Shown here piece after piece: positions 22,295 through 31,190 of a stretch of DNA of 64,000 nucleotides (the first letter of the stretch is position 1; every line of letters starts with the position of its first letter). The position numbers and the translations under genes were made by a program. The stretch spans positions 62,001-126,000 of the forward strand of contig NZ_JAATVW010000012.1 in the NCBI RefSeq assembly GCF_011947225.1. The letters run 5' to 3'. The notes below the pieces were generated by a model that saw only the letters and a list, made by a program, of their open reading frames with translations, did no database searches and was not told the DNA's origin. This stretch comes from Planosporangium flavigriseum. GTDB lineage: Bacteria; Actinomycetota; Actinomycetes; Mycobacteriales; Micromonosporaceae.

Positions 22295-24334
22295 TCAACC
22301 CGCTTTCGGGTACACCTCGGCCGTCAGGAGTTGCCGGCTCCGCTTCACCCGGTACATCGCGCTGTCCGCCCGGTTCAGGACGTCCTCGCTGCGCTCACCG
22401 GCGGTGTACAGGGTGCCGTCCACGCTGAGCCGCACCTGCAGGCTGGTGCCGGCGATGGTGACTGGCTCGTCGAACGCCTCGCGGATCCGCTCGGCGAGCT
22501 TGTGCAGCTGAACCTGGTCTTCCATCCCGCGGGCCAGGACGACGAACTCGTCGCCGCCCAGCCGGGCGACCAGGTCGCCGGGGCGGTTACGGCCCCGCAG
22601 TCTGGCCGCGACCACGGCGAGCAGTTCGTCACCGGCGCTGTGGCCCAGGCTGTCGTTGATGCCCTTGAACCCGTCGAGGTCGATGAAGAGCAGCGCACCG
22701 GGGCGTTTGAGCACCGCCTCGCTGAGCTGGGCCATGAACGCCCGACGGTTGGGTAAGCAGGTGAGCGGATCGACGTGGGCGAGCTGCCAGGTCTCGTCGA
22801 GCAGCTCACACGTACGCAGGACGTTGGCGGCCTGGTCGGCGATACCGGGCATGCGGTCGACGAACTGCCGGGCGCGAGCGGCGCCCTGCTCGCCGGTGAA
22901 ACCGGCGACGAGCACGCCGTACAGCCGGTCGGGCAGGGCGATGCCGACGGCGGCCATCACGTCCATCCCGGCCTGCCGCATCACCTGCTGGATCATGGGA
23001 TCGTCGCTGGTGCTGTCGTAGACCCGGGTGGTGTCGGGGTTGGCCCGGCGGGCCTCGAAGATCAGCGGGCTCTGCTCGGCCTCCAGGACGAGCTTGTCCA
23101 GCCTTTGGTGGACCTCCGCCGGCCAGCCCACGTGGGCAACCATGTGTAGCCCACCGGCCTCGTCGAGCAGCAGCATCGCCGCCTTGTCGGCGTGCAGGAC
23201 GGAGTGCGCCGCCTCCGCGGTCACCCTGGCCACGTCGGCCGGGGTCCTGGCGTGGGTGAGCGAACGCGCCAGCCCGAGCAGGTTCTCGGCGGTGCGTTGC
23301 CGCTCCTCGGCGGCCTCGAAGGCAGTCAGCGCGTCGAGGGTGACCGCGGTGAGGTTCGCGTACGCGTCCAGCAGTGGCTGCTCGGTCTCGAGGAACGTGT
23401 CCTCGAACGTGAACGCGACGAGGTAGCCGTAGCGCCGAGTCGGGGAGACGATCTCGGCGATGAGCCGGTCCGGGCCGGGCTGGACCTCTCTGCCGTCGCC
23501 GGTGAGCTGGTCGAACTCGGCCGGGGTGAGGCCGAAGCCGTACACCTGGGGCGGCTGGTCCGGTGATGGCTGGGCAACGAGCAGGAACGAGTGGGCGCTG
23601 ACGGCGAACCCGGCCCGCTCGGCGACCAGGGCGAGCACCCGGTCGGTGGACCGGGACGAGACCAGTTCGGCCACCGTGTGCTGCAACTGGGTGAACTGGT
23701 CGGCCATCGCGCCCTGGAAGGTGCTGGCCGCGTCGTCACCGCCCCGGCGCTTCAACCAGAACCGGCGCGGTTGGTGCCAGCGCACCTCGTACACGCAGGC
23801 CGGCGCGCCGTCGACCTGGCACTCGGTATGGGTGATGGTGGCCAGCGGGAGTCCGAACCCGCAGGGGACCTGCATCAGCAGACCCAGGGTGTACTCGCAG
23901 TCGTGCCGGTTCGGCGTGTACTGCGGGAACACCTGGTAGGTGATCGTCGCCGCGCCGCGGCGGACCCGCACGGCGGTCATCGCGGCGCAGGAGGAGAACC
24001 TGGTGCAGACCTTTGGAGCGACCCGGTAGAACGGGACGGGGCCGCCGATCAGGGACATCGCGAGGATCATCGCGGTGTTGACGCTGTTCTGGAGGAACGT
24101 GATGCCGATCTTGCGGGCGATGCCGGGGTCGTCGACCGCGATGGACGCGGCCTCGAAGAGCCGGAGCTTGAAATCCCACGTGTACCAGCGGCGCGTGTCC
24201 TCGTACGCCTCAGGACTCTCGGTCGCGCCGGCCAGCGCCAAGGTACGACTCACCGCCTCGGGACCGCCCGCCGTGCGGACGTACCCGAGGATGGCGCCTA
24301 CCGTGATGCCCGACGTTTCCCGTACCGAGTCCAT
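22295..24334 (-). CDS. GAF/GGDEF diguanylate cyclase with a V4R-like N-terminal domain
   Basis: The 679-residue protein ends in a GGDEF domain. The active site LGGDEF lies at about 592-597, and an RxxD inhibitory site (RPGD) lies exactly five residues before GGDEF, so it should make c-di-GMP with product inhibition. A central region from about 300 to 500 looks like one or two GAF domains. The N-terminal domain (about 40-200) resembles V4R/heme-NO-type ligand domains, ending TECQVDGAPACVYEVRW with several Cys. No EAL domain follows. ATG 24334 has GGAGG six bases upstream. It diverges from thrS and may be co-transcribed with the CFA-like gene. Confidence 0.82.
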   Translation of the reverse strand: MDSVRETSGITVGAILGYVRTAGGPEAVSRTLALAGATESPEAYEDTRRWYTWDFKLRLFEAASIAVDDPGIARKIGITFLQNSVNTAMILAMSLIGGPVPFYRVAPKVCTRFSSCAAMTAVRVRRGAATITYQVFPQYTPNRHDCEYTLGLLMQVPCGFGLPLATITHTECQVDGAPACVYEVRWHQPRRFWLKRRGGDDAASTFQGAMADQFTQLQHTVAELVSSRSTDRVLALVAERAGFAVSAHSFLLVAQPSPDQPPQVYGFGLTPAEFDQLTGDGREVQPGPDRLIAEIVSPTRRYGYLVAFTFEDTFLETEQPLLDAYANLTAVTLDALTAFEAAEERQRTAENLLGLARSLTHARTPADVARVTAEAAHSVLHADKAAMLLLDEAGGLHMVAHVGWPAEVHQRLDKLVLEAEQSPLIFEARRANPDTTRVYDSTSDDPMIQQVMRQAGMDVMAAVGIALPDRLYGVLVAGFTGEQGAARARQFVDRMPGIADQAANVLRTCELLDETWQLAHVDPLTCLPNRRAFMAQLSEAVLKRPGALLFIDLDGFKGINDSLGHSAGDELLAVVAARLRGRNRPGDLVARLGGDEFVVLARGMEDQVQLHKLAERIREAFDEPVTIAGTSLQVRLSVDGTLYTAGERSEDVLNRADSAMYRVKRSRQLLTAEVYPKAG

Positions 24335-24455
24335 CGCCGTCCTCCAGCTGCCCACATCGGCATGCCCGCGGCGGTCCTGAGGAAGACCGCGCAGCCTACT
24401 GTGCCGTTGCGGATAGCATTCGTCGAGTAGCCGCATGACCTTCAGGGAGTAAACA

Positions 24456-26453
24456 GTGTCCGTGCCCCGTACCGCAGCCCTGTCCGAGCCCGTCCTGGTG
24501 CCGGCTGGAACGACCGCCGCCGACGCGGTAGCTGCGGCTGGGCTGCCCGGCGCCGGTCCCAACGCGATCGTGGTCGTCCGCGAGGCGGACGGGCGGCTGC
24601 GTGACCTCGACTGGGCGCCCGAGGTGGACACCACCGTCGAGGCGGTGGCACTGTCGGAGCCCGACGGGCTCAACGTGCTGCGCCACTCCACCGCCCACGT
24701 GCTCGCGCAGGCCGTCCAGGACGTGTTCCCGGAGGCCAAGCTCGGTATCGGGCCGCCCATCGAGAACGGCTTCTACTACGACTTCGACGTGGCCCGGCCG
24801 TTCAATCCCGAAGATCTCGACAAGCTCGAGAAGCGCATGCAGGAGATCGTCAAGTCCGGCCAGGTGTTCCGCCGGCGGCGCTTCGACTCCCTGGAGCAGG
24901 CCAAGGCCGAGCTGGCGGGCGAGCCGTACAAGCTGGAACTGGTCGACATCAAGGGCGACGTGGACGCCTCCGAGGTGATGGAGGTCGGCGGCGGCGAGCT
25001 GACGATCTACGACAACATCGACCCCAAGACCGGCGAGCGCTGCTGGGGTGACCTCTGCCGGGGCCCGCACCTGCCGTCGACCCGGTTGATCACCGCGTTC
25101 AAGCTGATGCGCAGCGCCGCGGCGTACTGGCGCGGTTCGGAGAAGAACCCGCAGCTGCAGCGGGTCTACGGCACCGCGTGGCCGACCCGCGACGCGCTCA
25201 AGGACTACCAGCGGATGCTGGAGGAGGCCGCCCGCCGCGACCACCGCAAGCTGGGCGTGGACCTCGACCTGTTCAGCTTCCCCGACGAGCTGGGCTCGGG
25301 GCTGCCGGTGTTCCACCCGAAGGGCGGCATCATCCGGCGGGAGATGGAGAACTACTCCCGGCAGCGGCACGAGGAGGCCGGGTACTCGTTCGTCAACACC
25401 CCGCACATCACCAAGGGCCACCTGTACGAGGTCTCCGGCCACCTCGACTGGTACGCCGACGGCATGTTCCCGCCCATGGAGGTCGAGGGCGCGAACTACT
25501 ACCTCAAGCCGATGAACTGCCCGATGCACGACCTGATCTTCCGGTCGCGCGGGCGGTCGTACCGCGAGCTGCCGCTGCGCATGTTCGAGTTCGGCACCGT
25601 GTACCGGTACGAGAAGTCCGGCGTGATCCATGGTCTGACCCGCGTGCGGGGCATGACCCAGGACGACGCGCACATCTTCTGCACCCCGGAGCAGATCGAG
25701 GGCGAGCTCACCTCGCTGCTCCAGTTCGTGCTCGACCTGCTGAAGGACTACGGGCTGACCGACTTCTACCTGGAGCTGTCGACCAAGAACCCGGACAAGT
25801 ACGTCGGTTCCGACGAGGTGTGGGAGGTCGCGACCGAGACCCTGCGCCGGGTCGCCACCCAGTCCGGACTCGAGCTGGTGCCCGACCCGGGCGGTGCGGC
25901 CTTCTACGGCCCGAAGATCTCGGTGCAGGCGCGGGACGCCATCGGCCGTACCTGGCAGATGTCGACGATCCAGCTCGACTTCAACCTGCCCGAGCGGTTC
26001 GAGCTCGAGTACCAGGCGGCCGACGGCACCCGGCAGCGGCCGGTCATGATCCACCGCGCGCTGTTCGGGTCGATCGAGCGGTTCTTCGGCGTGCTGACCG
26101 AGCACTACGCGGGCGCGTTCCCGGCGTGGCTGTCGCCGGTGCAGGTGATCGGCATTCCGATCCGGACCGACCACGTCGAGTACCTGCGGGCGTTCGCCGA
26201 GCGGCTGCGGGCCGAGGGGATCCGGGTCGAGGTCGACGACTCCGACGAGCGGATGCAGAAGAAGATCCGCAACGCCCAGCAGCAGAAGATCCCGTTCATG
26301 GCCATCGCCGGTGACGACGACGTGGCGGGCGGGACGGTGTCCTTCCGCTATCGTGACGGATCGCAGCGCAACGGCGTACCGCTGGACGAGGCGGTCGCGC
26401 ACGTGGTGGACGTGGTGCGCTCGCGGACGAACGTGGGCCCGTCGGCGGCCTGA
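24456..26453 (+). CDS. thrS: Threonyl-tRNA synthetase
   Basis: The 665-residue protein charges tRNA-Thr. It has an N-terminal TGS domain (about 1-70) and an editing domain with [12 protein letters not shown] and CRGPHLP. The class II core contains motif 2 ([15 protein letters not shown]) and the zinc ligands Cys (MNCPMH), His (DDAHIF) and His ([15 protein letters not shown]), and an anticodon-binding domain lies at the end (about 555-660). GTG 24456 follows AGGGAG by seven bases. A TAGCAT -10 candidate lies near 24412. The downstream order with a HIT gene, pgsA and pimA matches mycobacteria. A palindromic element follows the stop. Confidence 0.97.
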   Translation: MSVPRTAALSEPVLVPAGTTAADAVAAAGLPGAGPNAIVVVREADGRLRDLDWAPEVDTTVEAVALSEPDGLNVLRHSTAHVLAQAVQDVFPEAKLGIGPPIENGFYYDFDVARPFNPEDLDKLEKRMQEIVKSGQVFRRRRFDSLEQAKAELAGEPYKLELVDIKGDVDASEVMEVGGGELTIYDNIDPKTGERCWGDLCRGPHLPSTRLITAFKLMRSAAAYWRGSEKNPQLQRVYGTAWPTRDALKDYQRMLEEAARRDHRKLGVDLDLFSFPDELGSGLPVFHPKGGIIRREMENYSRQRHEEAGYSFVNTPHITKGHLYEVSGHLDWYADGMFPPMEVEGANYYLKPMNCPMHDLIFRSRGRSYRELPLRMFEFGTVYRYEKSGVIHGLTRVRGMTQDDAHIFCTPEQIEGELTSLLQFVLDLLKDYGLTDFYLELSTKNPDKYVGSDEVWEVATETLRRVATQSGLELVPDPGGAAFYGPKISVQARDAIGRTWQMSTIQLDFNLPERFELEYQAADGTRQRPVMIHRALFGSIERFFGVLTEHYAGAFPAWLSPVQVIGIPIRTDHVEYLRAFAERLRAEGIRVEVDDSDERMQKKIRNAQQQKIPFMAIAGDDDVAGGTVSFRYRDGSQRNGVPLDEAVAHVVDVVRSRTNVGPSAA

Positions 26454-26462
26454 TTTCTTCGC

Positions 26463-26510
26463 GATCTTGGACACCCGGACCGCCTATGGCCGGTCCGGGT
26501 GTCCAAGATC
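26463..26510. repeat. Dispersed intergenic palindrome, copy 1 (thrS-HIT gap)
   Basis: Perfect 19-base arms (26463-26481, 26492-26510) begin GATCTTGGACACC. Closely related hairpins lie at 34888-34935 and 58685-58732, each between co-oriented genes and close to the next ribosome-binding site. It may also act as a terminator. Confidence 0.8.
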
Positions 26511-26526
26511 TACGAAAAGGAGAGCG

Positions 26527-27087
26527 ATGGAACCGGACGGCGTAGGGGTGCCCGACGAGCTGGACCGGCTGTGGACGCCGCACCGGATGGCCTACATCAA
26601 GGACGGCGACCGGCAAGGCGAGAACTACGACCAGCCGGCCGGGTGCCCGTTCTGCCGCGCTCCGGGGCGCACCGACGAAGAAGGGCTGGTCATCGCCCGG
26701 GGCAAGACCGTGTTCGCGGTGCTCAACCTGTACCCGTACAACCCCGGCCACCTGATGGTCTGCCCGTACCGGCATGTCGCCGACTACACCGACCTCGACG
26801 AGGCCGAGACGGTCGAACTGGCCCGCTTCACGCAGACGGCGATGCGGGTGATCCGCCGGGTGAGCGGCGCGCACGGGTTCAACCTCGGGATGAACCAGGG
26901 CGCGGTGGCCGGCGCCGGCATCGCCGCGCACCTGCATCAGCACGTCGTGCCCCGGTGGGGCGGCGACACCAACTTCATGCCGGTGGTGGGGCGTACCAAG
27001 GTGCTGCCGCAACTGCTCGGCGACACCCGGCGACTGCTCGCCGAGTCCTGGCCGAGCGCGGAGGCCGAGACCGCGTCGTCGGGCTGA
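26527..27087 (+). CDS. HIT-family Ap4A-type phosphorylase/hydrolase
   Basis: The 186-residue protein is an intact histidine-triad enzyme: CPFC (Cys40, Cys43), then HLHQHVVPRW with His135, His137 and His139. The gene order thrS-this-pgsA matches M. tuberculosis, where the equivalent protein (Rv2613c) is a diadenosine tetraphosphate phosphorylase. Similar activity is inferred, and it would clear Ap4A made by aminoacyl-tRNA synthetases. ATG 26527 has AAAGGAGA about five bases upstream. It follows thrS by 73 bases across the palindrome. Confidence 0.88.
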   Translation: MEPDGVGVPDELDRLWTPHRMAYIKDGDRQGENYDQPAGCPFCRAPGRTDEEGLVIARGKTVFAVLNLYPYNPGHLMVCPYRHVADYTDLDEAETVELARFTQTAMRVIRRVSGAHGFNLGMNQGAVAGAGIAAHLHQHVVPRWGGDTNFMPVVGRTKVLPQLLGDTRRLLAESWPSAEAETASSG

Positions 27088-27395
27088 ACCCGCCGACGTC
27101 CGTGCCGGGCGATTCCGCGAAAGGGATAGCCCAACAAAGGTCAAGTCCGAACCGGACCTGCCGAATGGCAGGTTGCCGGTTGAGCAGGCTGCCCGATCGA
27201 GCGGGATGGCCGGTTGAGCAGGCTGCCCGATCGAGCGGGGTGGCCGGCTGAACAGGCTGCCCGACCAGTCGGTCTGCTCAAAGCGGCATGTCGAGTGGAT
27301 GACCTTTTTATGACTACATAGCGGATTCAATCCGCTGGCCTTCGACCTCGTGATCTTCAATGATGATGCGACGGGGAAGGCAGGGAGAACTTTCG
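27088..27395. other. Intergenic region with 34-bp tandem repeats
   Basis: This 308-base gap between the HIT gene and the deacetylase contains the three-copy 34-base repeat (27173-27272). An AT-richer stretch follows (GACCTTTTTATGACTACATA near 27301), a likely promoter for the deacetylase. No gene is seen. Confidence 0.5.
27173..27272. repeat. Three 34-bp tandem repeats
   Basis: Copies start at 27173, 27207 and 27241. The unit reads TGGCCGGTTGAGCAGGCTGC then CCGATCGAGCGGGG; the third copy is diverged at its end. There are no spacers, so it is not a CRISPR array. Confidence 0.85.
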
Positions 27396-28205
27396 ATGAA
27401 ATTGACCAGGCGGGCGTTCGTACGGGGAGCCCTGCTGGTCGGCGGGGGCGCTGTCGCGGGCGTCGCCGCCACAAAGGCGCCGCGGTGGCTCGGCCCCGAC
27501 CGGCAGCCGCTGGGCGGCGGGTACGCGGCAGCCGCCGACCAACTGTCCGTGGTTCGGCACCCGAGCACCTCCGTCACCTACTACGTGCAGACCAACGAAC
27601 CCGTCATCGCGTTCACGTTCGACGACGGGCCCGCTCCGCTGTGGACCAAGATGGTGCTCGACACGCTGGACGAGTACCGGGTGTCGGCGACGTTCTTCAT
27701 GGTCGGTGAGCGACTCGCCGCCCACGGCGACGTGGTGCGCGGCCGGCTGGACCGCCACGAGGTCGGCAACCACTCGTGGTCGCACCCCGACCTCGCCGAA
27801 CTCGACTTCAACGCGGTGCGCCACCAGCTCGTGCGTACCCACGACACGATCCACAAGGTGACCGGGCGGGAAGCCACGCTGATGCGCCCGCCGTACGGTC
27901 ACCTCGGCGGCTCGACGCTGCTCGCCGCGGACTCCCTCGGCTACGACGTGGTGCTCTGGTCGCAGGCCATGCACGAGGCGACATACCAGTCGAACCCGGC
28001 CGCACAGGTGGCCGACATCGTCGACCACGCCACGCCCGGCTCGATCGTGCTCGCGCACGATGTCGGCAACAACACCCGCCTCGTCGCGCTCCGCCGACTG
28101 GGCGAGATGATCACCGGCTTACGGGCCCGTGGATTCCGGTTCGTGACCGTGAGCGAGCTGAGGTCGCTGGGGGAGCCGGTCGTCACTTCGCGTACGCGCA
28201 CCTGA
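27396..28205 (+). CDS. Exported polysaccharide deacetylase (NodB/CE4)
   Basis: The 269-residue protein begins with a twin-arginine-type signal (KLTRRAFVRGALLVGGGAVAG). A NodB domain follows with TFDDGP (catalytic and metal Asp), NHSWSH (metal His pair), RPPYG and SIVLAHD. It should remove N-acetyl or O-acetyl groups from cell-wall or capsular polysaccharide outside the membrane. The metal ligands are all present. ATG 27396 is chosen because AGGGAGA lies upstream and the signal peptide starts there. It is a gene inserted into the otherwise conserved thrS-pgsA block. A hairpin separates it from the convergent EF-G-like gene. Confidence 0.88.
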   Translation: MKLTRRAFVRGALLVGGGAVAGVAATKAPRWLGPDRQPLGGGYAAAADQLSVVRHPSTSVTYYVQTNEPVIAFTFDDGPAPLWTKMVLDTLDEYRVSATFFMVGERLAAHGDVVRGRLDRHEVGNHSWSHPDLAELDFNAVRHQLVRTHDTIHKVTGREATLMRPPYGHLGGSTLLAADSLGYDVVLWSQAMHEATYQSNPAAQVADIVDHATPGSIVLAHDVGNNTRLVALRRLGEMITGLRARGFRFVTVSELRSLGEPVVTSRTRT

Positions 28206-28206
28206 G

Positions 28207-28240
28207 GCCCACGGCGCCGGTCGGAGCTGACGCCGTGGGC
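28207..28240. terminator. Hairpin between convergent genes
   Basis: Ten-base arms (28207-28216, 28231-28240) enclose a 14-base loop between the deacetylase and EF-G-like gene ends. Confidence 0.65.
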
Positions 28241-28250
28241 GGGTGCCGGA

Positions 28251-30410
28251 TCATCCGTGCCGGACGGCGGCTTCCTTTTTCACCTGCTCGGCCAGGTGGG
28301 CCGGCATCGTCTCGTACCGGACGAAGGAGCGGGCGAACGTGCCGGAGCCAGAGGTCATCGCCCGTAGCTCCACCGCGTAGCGGACGAGTTCGGTGGTGGG
28401 CACCTCGGCGCGTACCACCGCCCGGTCGCCGTTGCCGGTCTCGGTGCCGAGCACCCGGCCGCGCCGCCCCGACAGGTCGCTCATCACCGGGCCGACGAAC
28501 TGGTCGGGCACCCAGACGGTGACCGTGTCGACCGGTTCGAGCAGGACGACCTGCCCCTTCTCGGCCGCCTCGCGCAGCGCCAGGGCGCCCGCGGTCTGAA
28601 ACGCCGCGTCCGAGGAGTCGACCGAGTGCGCCTTGCCGTCCACGAGCGTCACCCGCAGGTCCACCACCGGGTACCCGGCCGTGATGCCGCGCTCCATCTG
28701 GGCGCGGACGCCCTTCTCGACGCTCGGGATGTAGCTGTTCGGCACGGCCCCGCCGACGACCTTGTCGACGAACTCGAACCCCGATCCGCGCGGCAGCGGC
28801 TCCACGTCGATGTCGCACACGGCGTACTGCCCGTGCCCGCCGGACTGCTTGACGTGGCGACCGTGGCCCTTGCTGGCCGCAGCGAACGTCTCGCGCAGCG
28901 CCACCCGTACCGGCTCGGTTTCCAACTCGACCCCACCGGCGCGCAGCCGGTCGAGCACCACGTCGGCGTGCGCCTCGCCCATGCACCACAGGACCAGTTG
29001 GTGCGTCTCGGGGTTGCGCTCCAGGCGCATCGTGGGGTCGCCGGCGACGAGCCGGCCCAGGTTCTTGGCCAGGGCGTCCTCGTCGGAGCGGCTCTTGGCG
29101 ACGATCGCCACGGGCAGCAGCGGCTCGGGCATCTCCCACGGTTCGACGAGCAGCGGAGCGTCCTTGGCGGAGATGGTGTCGCCGGTCTCCGCGGACGTCG
29201 ACTTGGTCACGGCGACGATGTCCCCGGCGATGGCGCAGGGCACCTCCCGCAGGCTGGACCCGAGCGGCGAGTACAGGTGGGTGAAGCGCTCGTCGGAGTC
29301 GTGGTCGGGGTGGCCGCGGTCGGCCATGCCGTGCCCGGCGATGTGCACCGGCTGGTCGGGGCGCAGCGTGCCGGAGAACACCCGCACGAGTGAGACGCGC
29401 CCCACGTACGGGTCGATCGTGGTCTTGACCACCTCGGCGGCGAGCGGGCCGGCCGGGTCACAGGTCAGGGGAGCGCGCGGCGAGCCGTCGAGGCCGGCGA
29501 CGGCGGGCAGCGGATGCTCCAGCGGCGATGGGAAGCCCCTGGTGAGCACCTCGAGCAGGGCGTCCAACCCGACAGAGGTCTCCGCGCACACTCCGACGAC
29601 CGGGTAGAAGTGGCCGCGGGCCACCGCCTTCTCGAGGTCGTCGATGATCACCGACTCCTCGATCTGCTCGCCGGCCAGGTACCGGTCCATGAGCGTCTCG
29701 TCCTCGCTCTCGGCGATGATGCCTTCGAGCAGGGCGTTGCGGTACTCCTCGATCGCCGGCAGGTGCTCGGGATCGGGTTCGCGCACCGCCGGCGGGTAGC
29801 CCTCGGAGTAGTCGAAGACGCGCTGGGTGATCAGGCCGATCAGCCCGGCCACGGTGTGCCCGTCGTCGCCGAACATGGGCAGGTACAGCGGCAGCAGGTT
29901 GTCGCCGAAGACCCGCTGGCAGATGGCGACGGTCTCGTCGAAGTCGGCGCGCTGGTGGTCCAGGCGCGTCACGGCGACCGCGCGTGGCATCCCGACCGCC
30001 GCGCACTCCTCCCACAGGGCGCCCGTGGCCGCGTCCATGCCGTCGGCCGCCGACACCACGAACAGGGCCGCGTCGGCGGCCCGCAGCCCGGCGCGCAGCT
30101 CGCCGACGAAGTCGGCGTAGCCGGGTGTGTCGAGCAAGTTGACCTTGATGTCGTTGTACATCAGGGGAGCGCACGCGAGCGCGACCGACCGCTGCTGTTT
30201 CACCGCGGCCGGGTCGTGGTCGCTCACTGTGGTGCCCTCGGAGACCGATCCCGCGCGGCTGATCGTTCCGGTCGCGGCCAGGAGGGCCTCGACCAACGTG
30301 GTCTTGCCGGCGCTGGAGTGGCCGACAAGCACCACGTTACGAACCCTCCCGGGTTCTTCCACCACCGGCGCGGGGCCGGTGACCCCTTTCTCCTGACTCT
30401 TCTGTGCCAT
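28251..30410 (-). CDS. EF-G-like translational GTPase (EF-G2 type)
   Basis: The 719-residue protein has the EF-G domain order: a GTPase domain with the P-loop GHSSAGKTT (30-38) and DTPGY, domain II (about 290-400), and domains III-V including GGHGQYAV and a C-terminal domain ending in TSGSGTFARSFVRYE. The G4 guanine-specificity motif is TRLD instead of the usual NKxD. It is therefore a paralogue rather than the main fusA, which would sit beside tuf and rpsL. Its function is unclear. ATG 30410 has GGGAGG seven bases upstream. It is transcribed away from pgsA. Confidence 0.85.
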   Translation of the reverse strand: MAQKSQEKGVTGPAPVVEEPGRVRNVVLVGHSSAGKTTLVEALLAATGTISRAGSVSEGTTVSDHDPAAVKQQRSVALACAPLMYNDIKVNLLDTPGYADFVGELRAGLRAADAALFVVSAADGMDAATGALWEECAAVGMPRAVAVTRLDHQRADFDETVAICQRVFGDNLLPLYLPMFGDDGHTVAGLIGLITQRVFDYSEGYPPAVREPDPEHLPAIEEYRNALLEGIIAESEDETLMDRYLAGEQIEESVIIDDLEKAVARGHFYPVVGVCAETSVGLDALLEVLTRGFPSPLEHPLPAVAGLDGSPRAPLTCDPAGPLAAEVVKTTIDPYVGRVSLVRVFSGTLRPDQPVHIAGHGMADRGHPDHDSDERFTHLYSPLGSSLREVPCAIAGDIVAVTKSTSAETGDTISAKDAPLLVEPWEMPEPLLPVAIVAKSRSDEDALAKNLGRLVAGDPTMRLERNPETHQLVLWCMGEAHADVVLDRLRAGGVELETEPVRVALRETFAAASKGHGRHVKQSGGHGQYAVCDIDVEPLPRGSGFEFVDKVVGGAVPNSYIPSVEKGVRAQMERGITAGYPVVDLRVTLVDGKAHSVDSSDAAFQTAGALALREAAEKGQVVLLEPVDTVTVWVPDQFVGPVMSDLSGRRGRVLGTETGNGDRAVVRAEVPTTELVRYAVELRAMTSGSGTFARSFVRYETMPAHLAEQVKKEAAVRHG

Positions 30411-30578
30411 CGCACGCCTCCCGTCAGGTGACAACTGTTAATTTGTCTGTGATCAATTTCACGCCGGGGGCCTCTCTATTGATCCCACACCCGAAACAAC
30501 GCAGGCACAAGCCCAGCCGGCGTGGCGCAGGGTGGGCGATATGCCGCGCCTGCAGTGCGCCGATAGGGTGAGAGCGCC

Positions 30579-31190
30579 ATGGCGAAGATCTTCAGTGTTG
30601 TGACCAAAACGGGTTTGCTCCGTGTCGTCGACCCGGTGGCCCGGGCGCTGCTGCGCGCGGGCGTATCGCCGGACGTGGTGACGGTAGCCGGCACCGTCGG
30701 TGTCGTTGTCGCCGCGGTGGGGTTGGCCACCCGCGGTCACCTGGTGATCGCCGCCTTTGTGATCACGGCGTGCGCGTTGACCGACATGCTCGACGGGGCG
30801 ATGGCCCGGGCCCGCGGGACCACCAGCCGGTTCGGCGCGCTGCTGGACTCGACGATGGACCGGATCGCCGATGGCGCGATCTTCGGCTCGCTGGCGTACT
30901 GGCTCGCCACCCAGAACCTGCGCGGCACCCTCGCCGCGGCGCTGATCTGTCTGATCGCCGGGCAGGTCGTGTCGTACGTCAAGGCCCGCGCGGAGGGTCT
31001 CGGCCTCGAGGCCAACGTCGGCATCGCCGAGCGGACCGAGCGTCTGCTCATCATCGGGCTGGGCGGGCTCGCCTGGGGCCTGCACATCCCGTACGCGCTG
31101 GACGTCGCCCTCTGGTTGCTCGCAGTCCTGTCGGTGATCACGATCGGGCAGCGGATGACCCACGTCTACCGGCAGGTGCGCGCCTCGTGA
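30579..31190 (+). CDS. pgsA: Phosphatidylinositol-phosphate synthase (CDP-alcohol phosphatidyltransferase)
   Basis: The 203-residue membrane protein has the CDP-alcohol phosphotransferase signature: Asp69, Asp72-Gly73, Arg77, Gly86, Asp90 and Asp94 (DMLDGAMAR...GALLDSTMD). Five or six membrane helices are visible. In actinobacteria the gene before the PIM acyltransferase and pimA transfers inositol-1-phosphate to CDP-diacylglycerol, making PI-phosphate; that specificity is inferred from context. ATG 30579 starts the lipid operon. Its stop overlaps the next start (GTGA). Confidence 0.92.
   Translation: MAKIFSVVTKTGLLRVVDPVARALLRAGVSPDVVTVAGTVGVVVAAVGLATRGHLVIAAFVITACALTDMLDGAMARARGTTSRFGALLDSTMDRIADGAIFGSLAYWLATQNLRGTLAAALICLIAGQVVSYVKARAEGLGLEANVGIAERTERLLIIGLGGLAWGLHIPYALDVALWLLAVLSVITIGQRMTHVYRQVRAS

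Noticed and set aside
27173-27272. 34-bp repeats as a CRISPR array
   Set aside because: Copies are contiguous with no spacers and no cas genes nearby.
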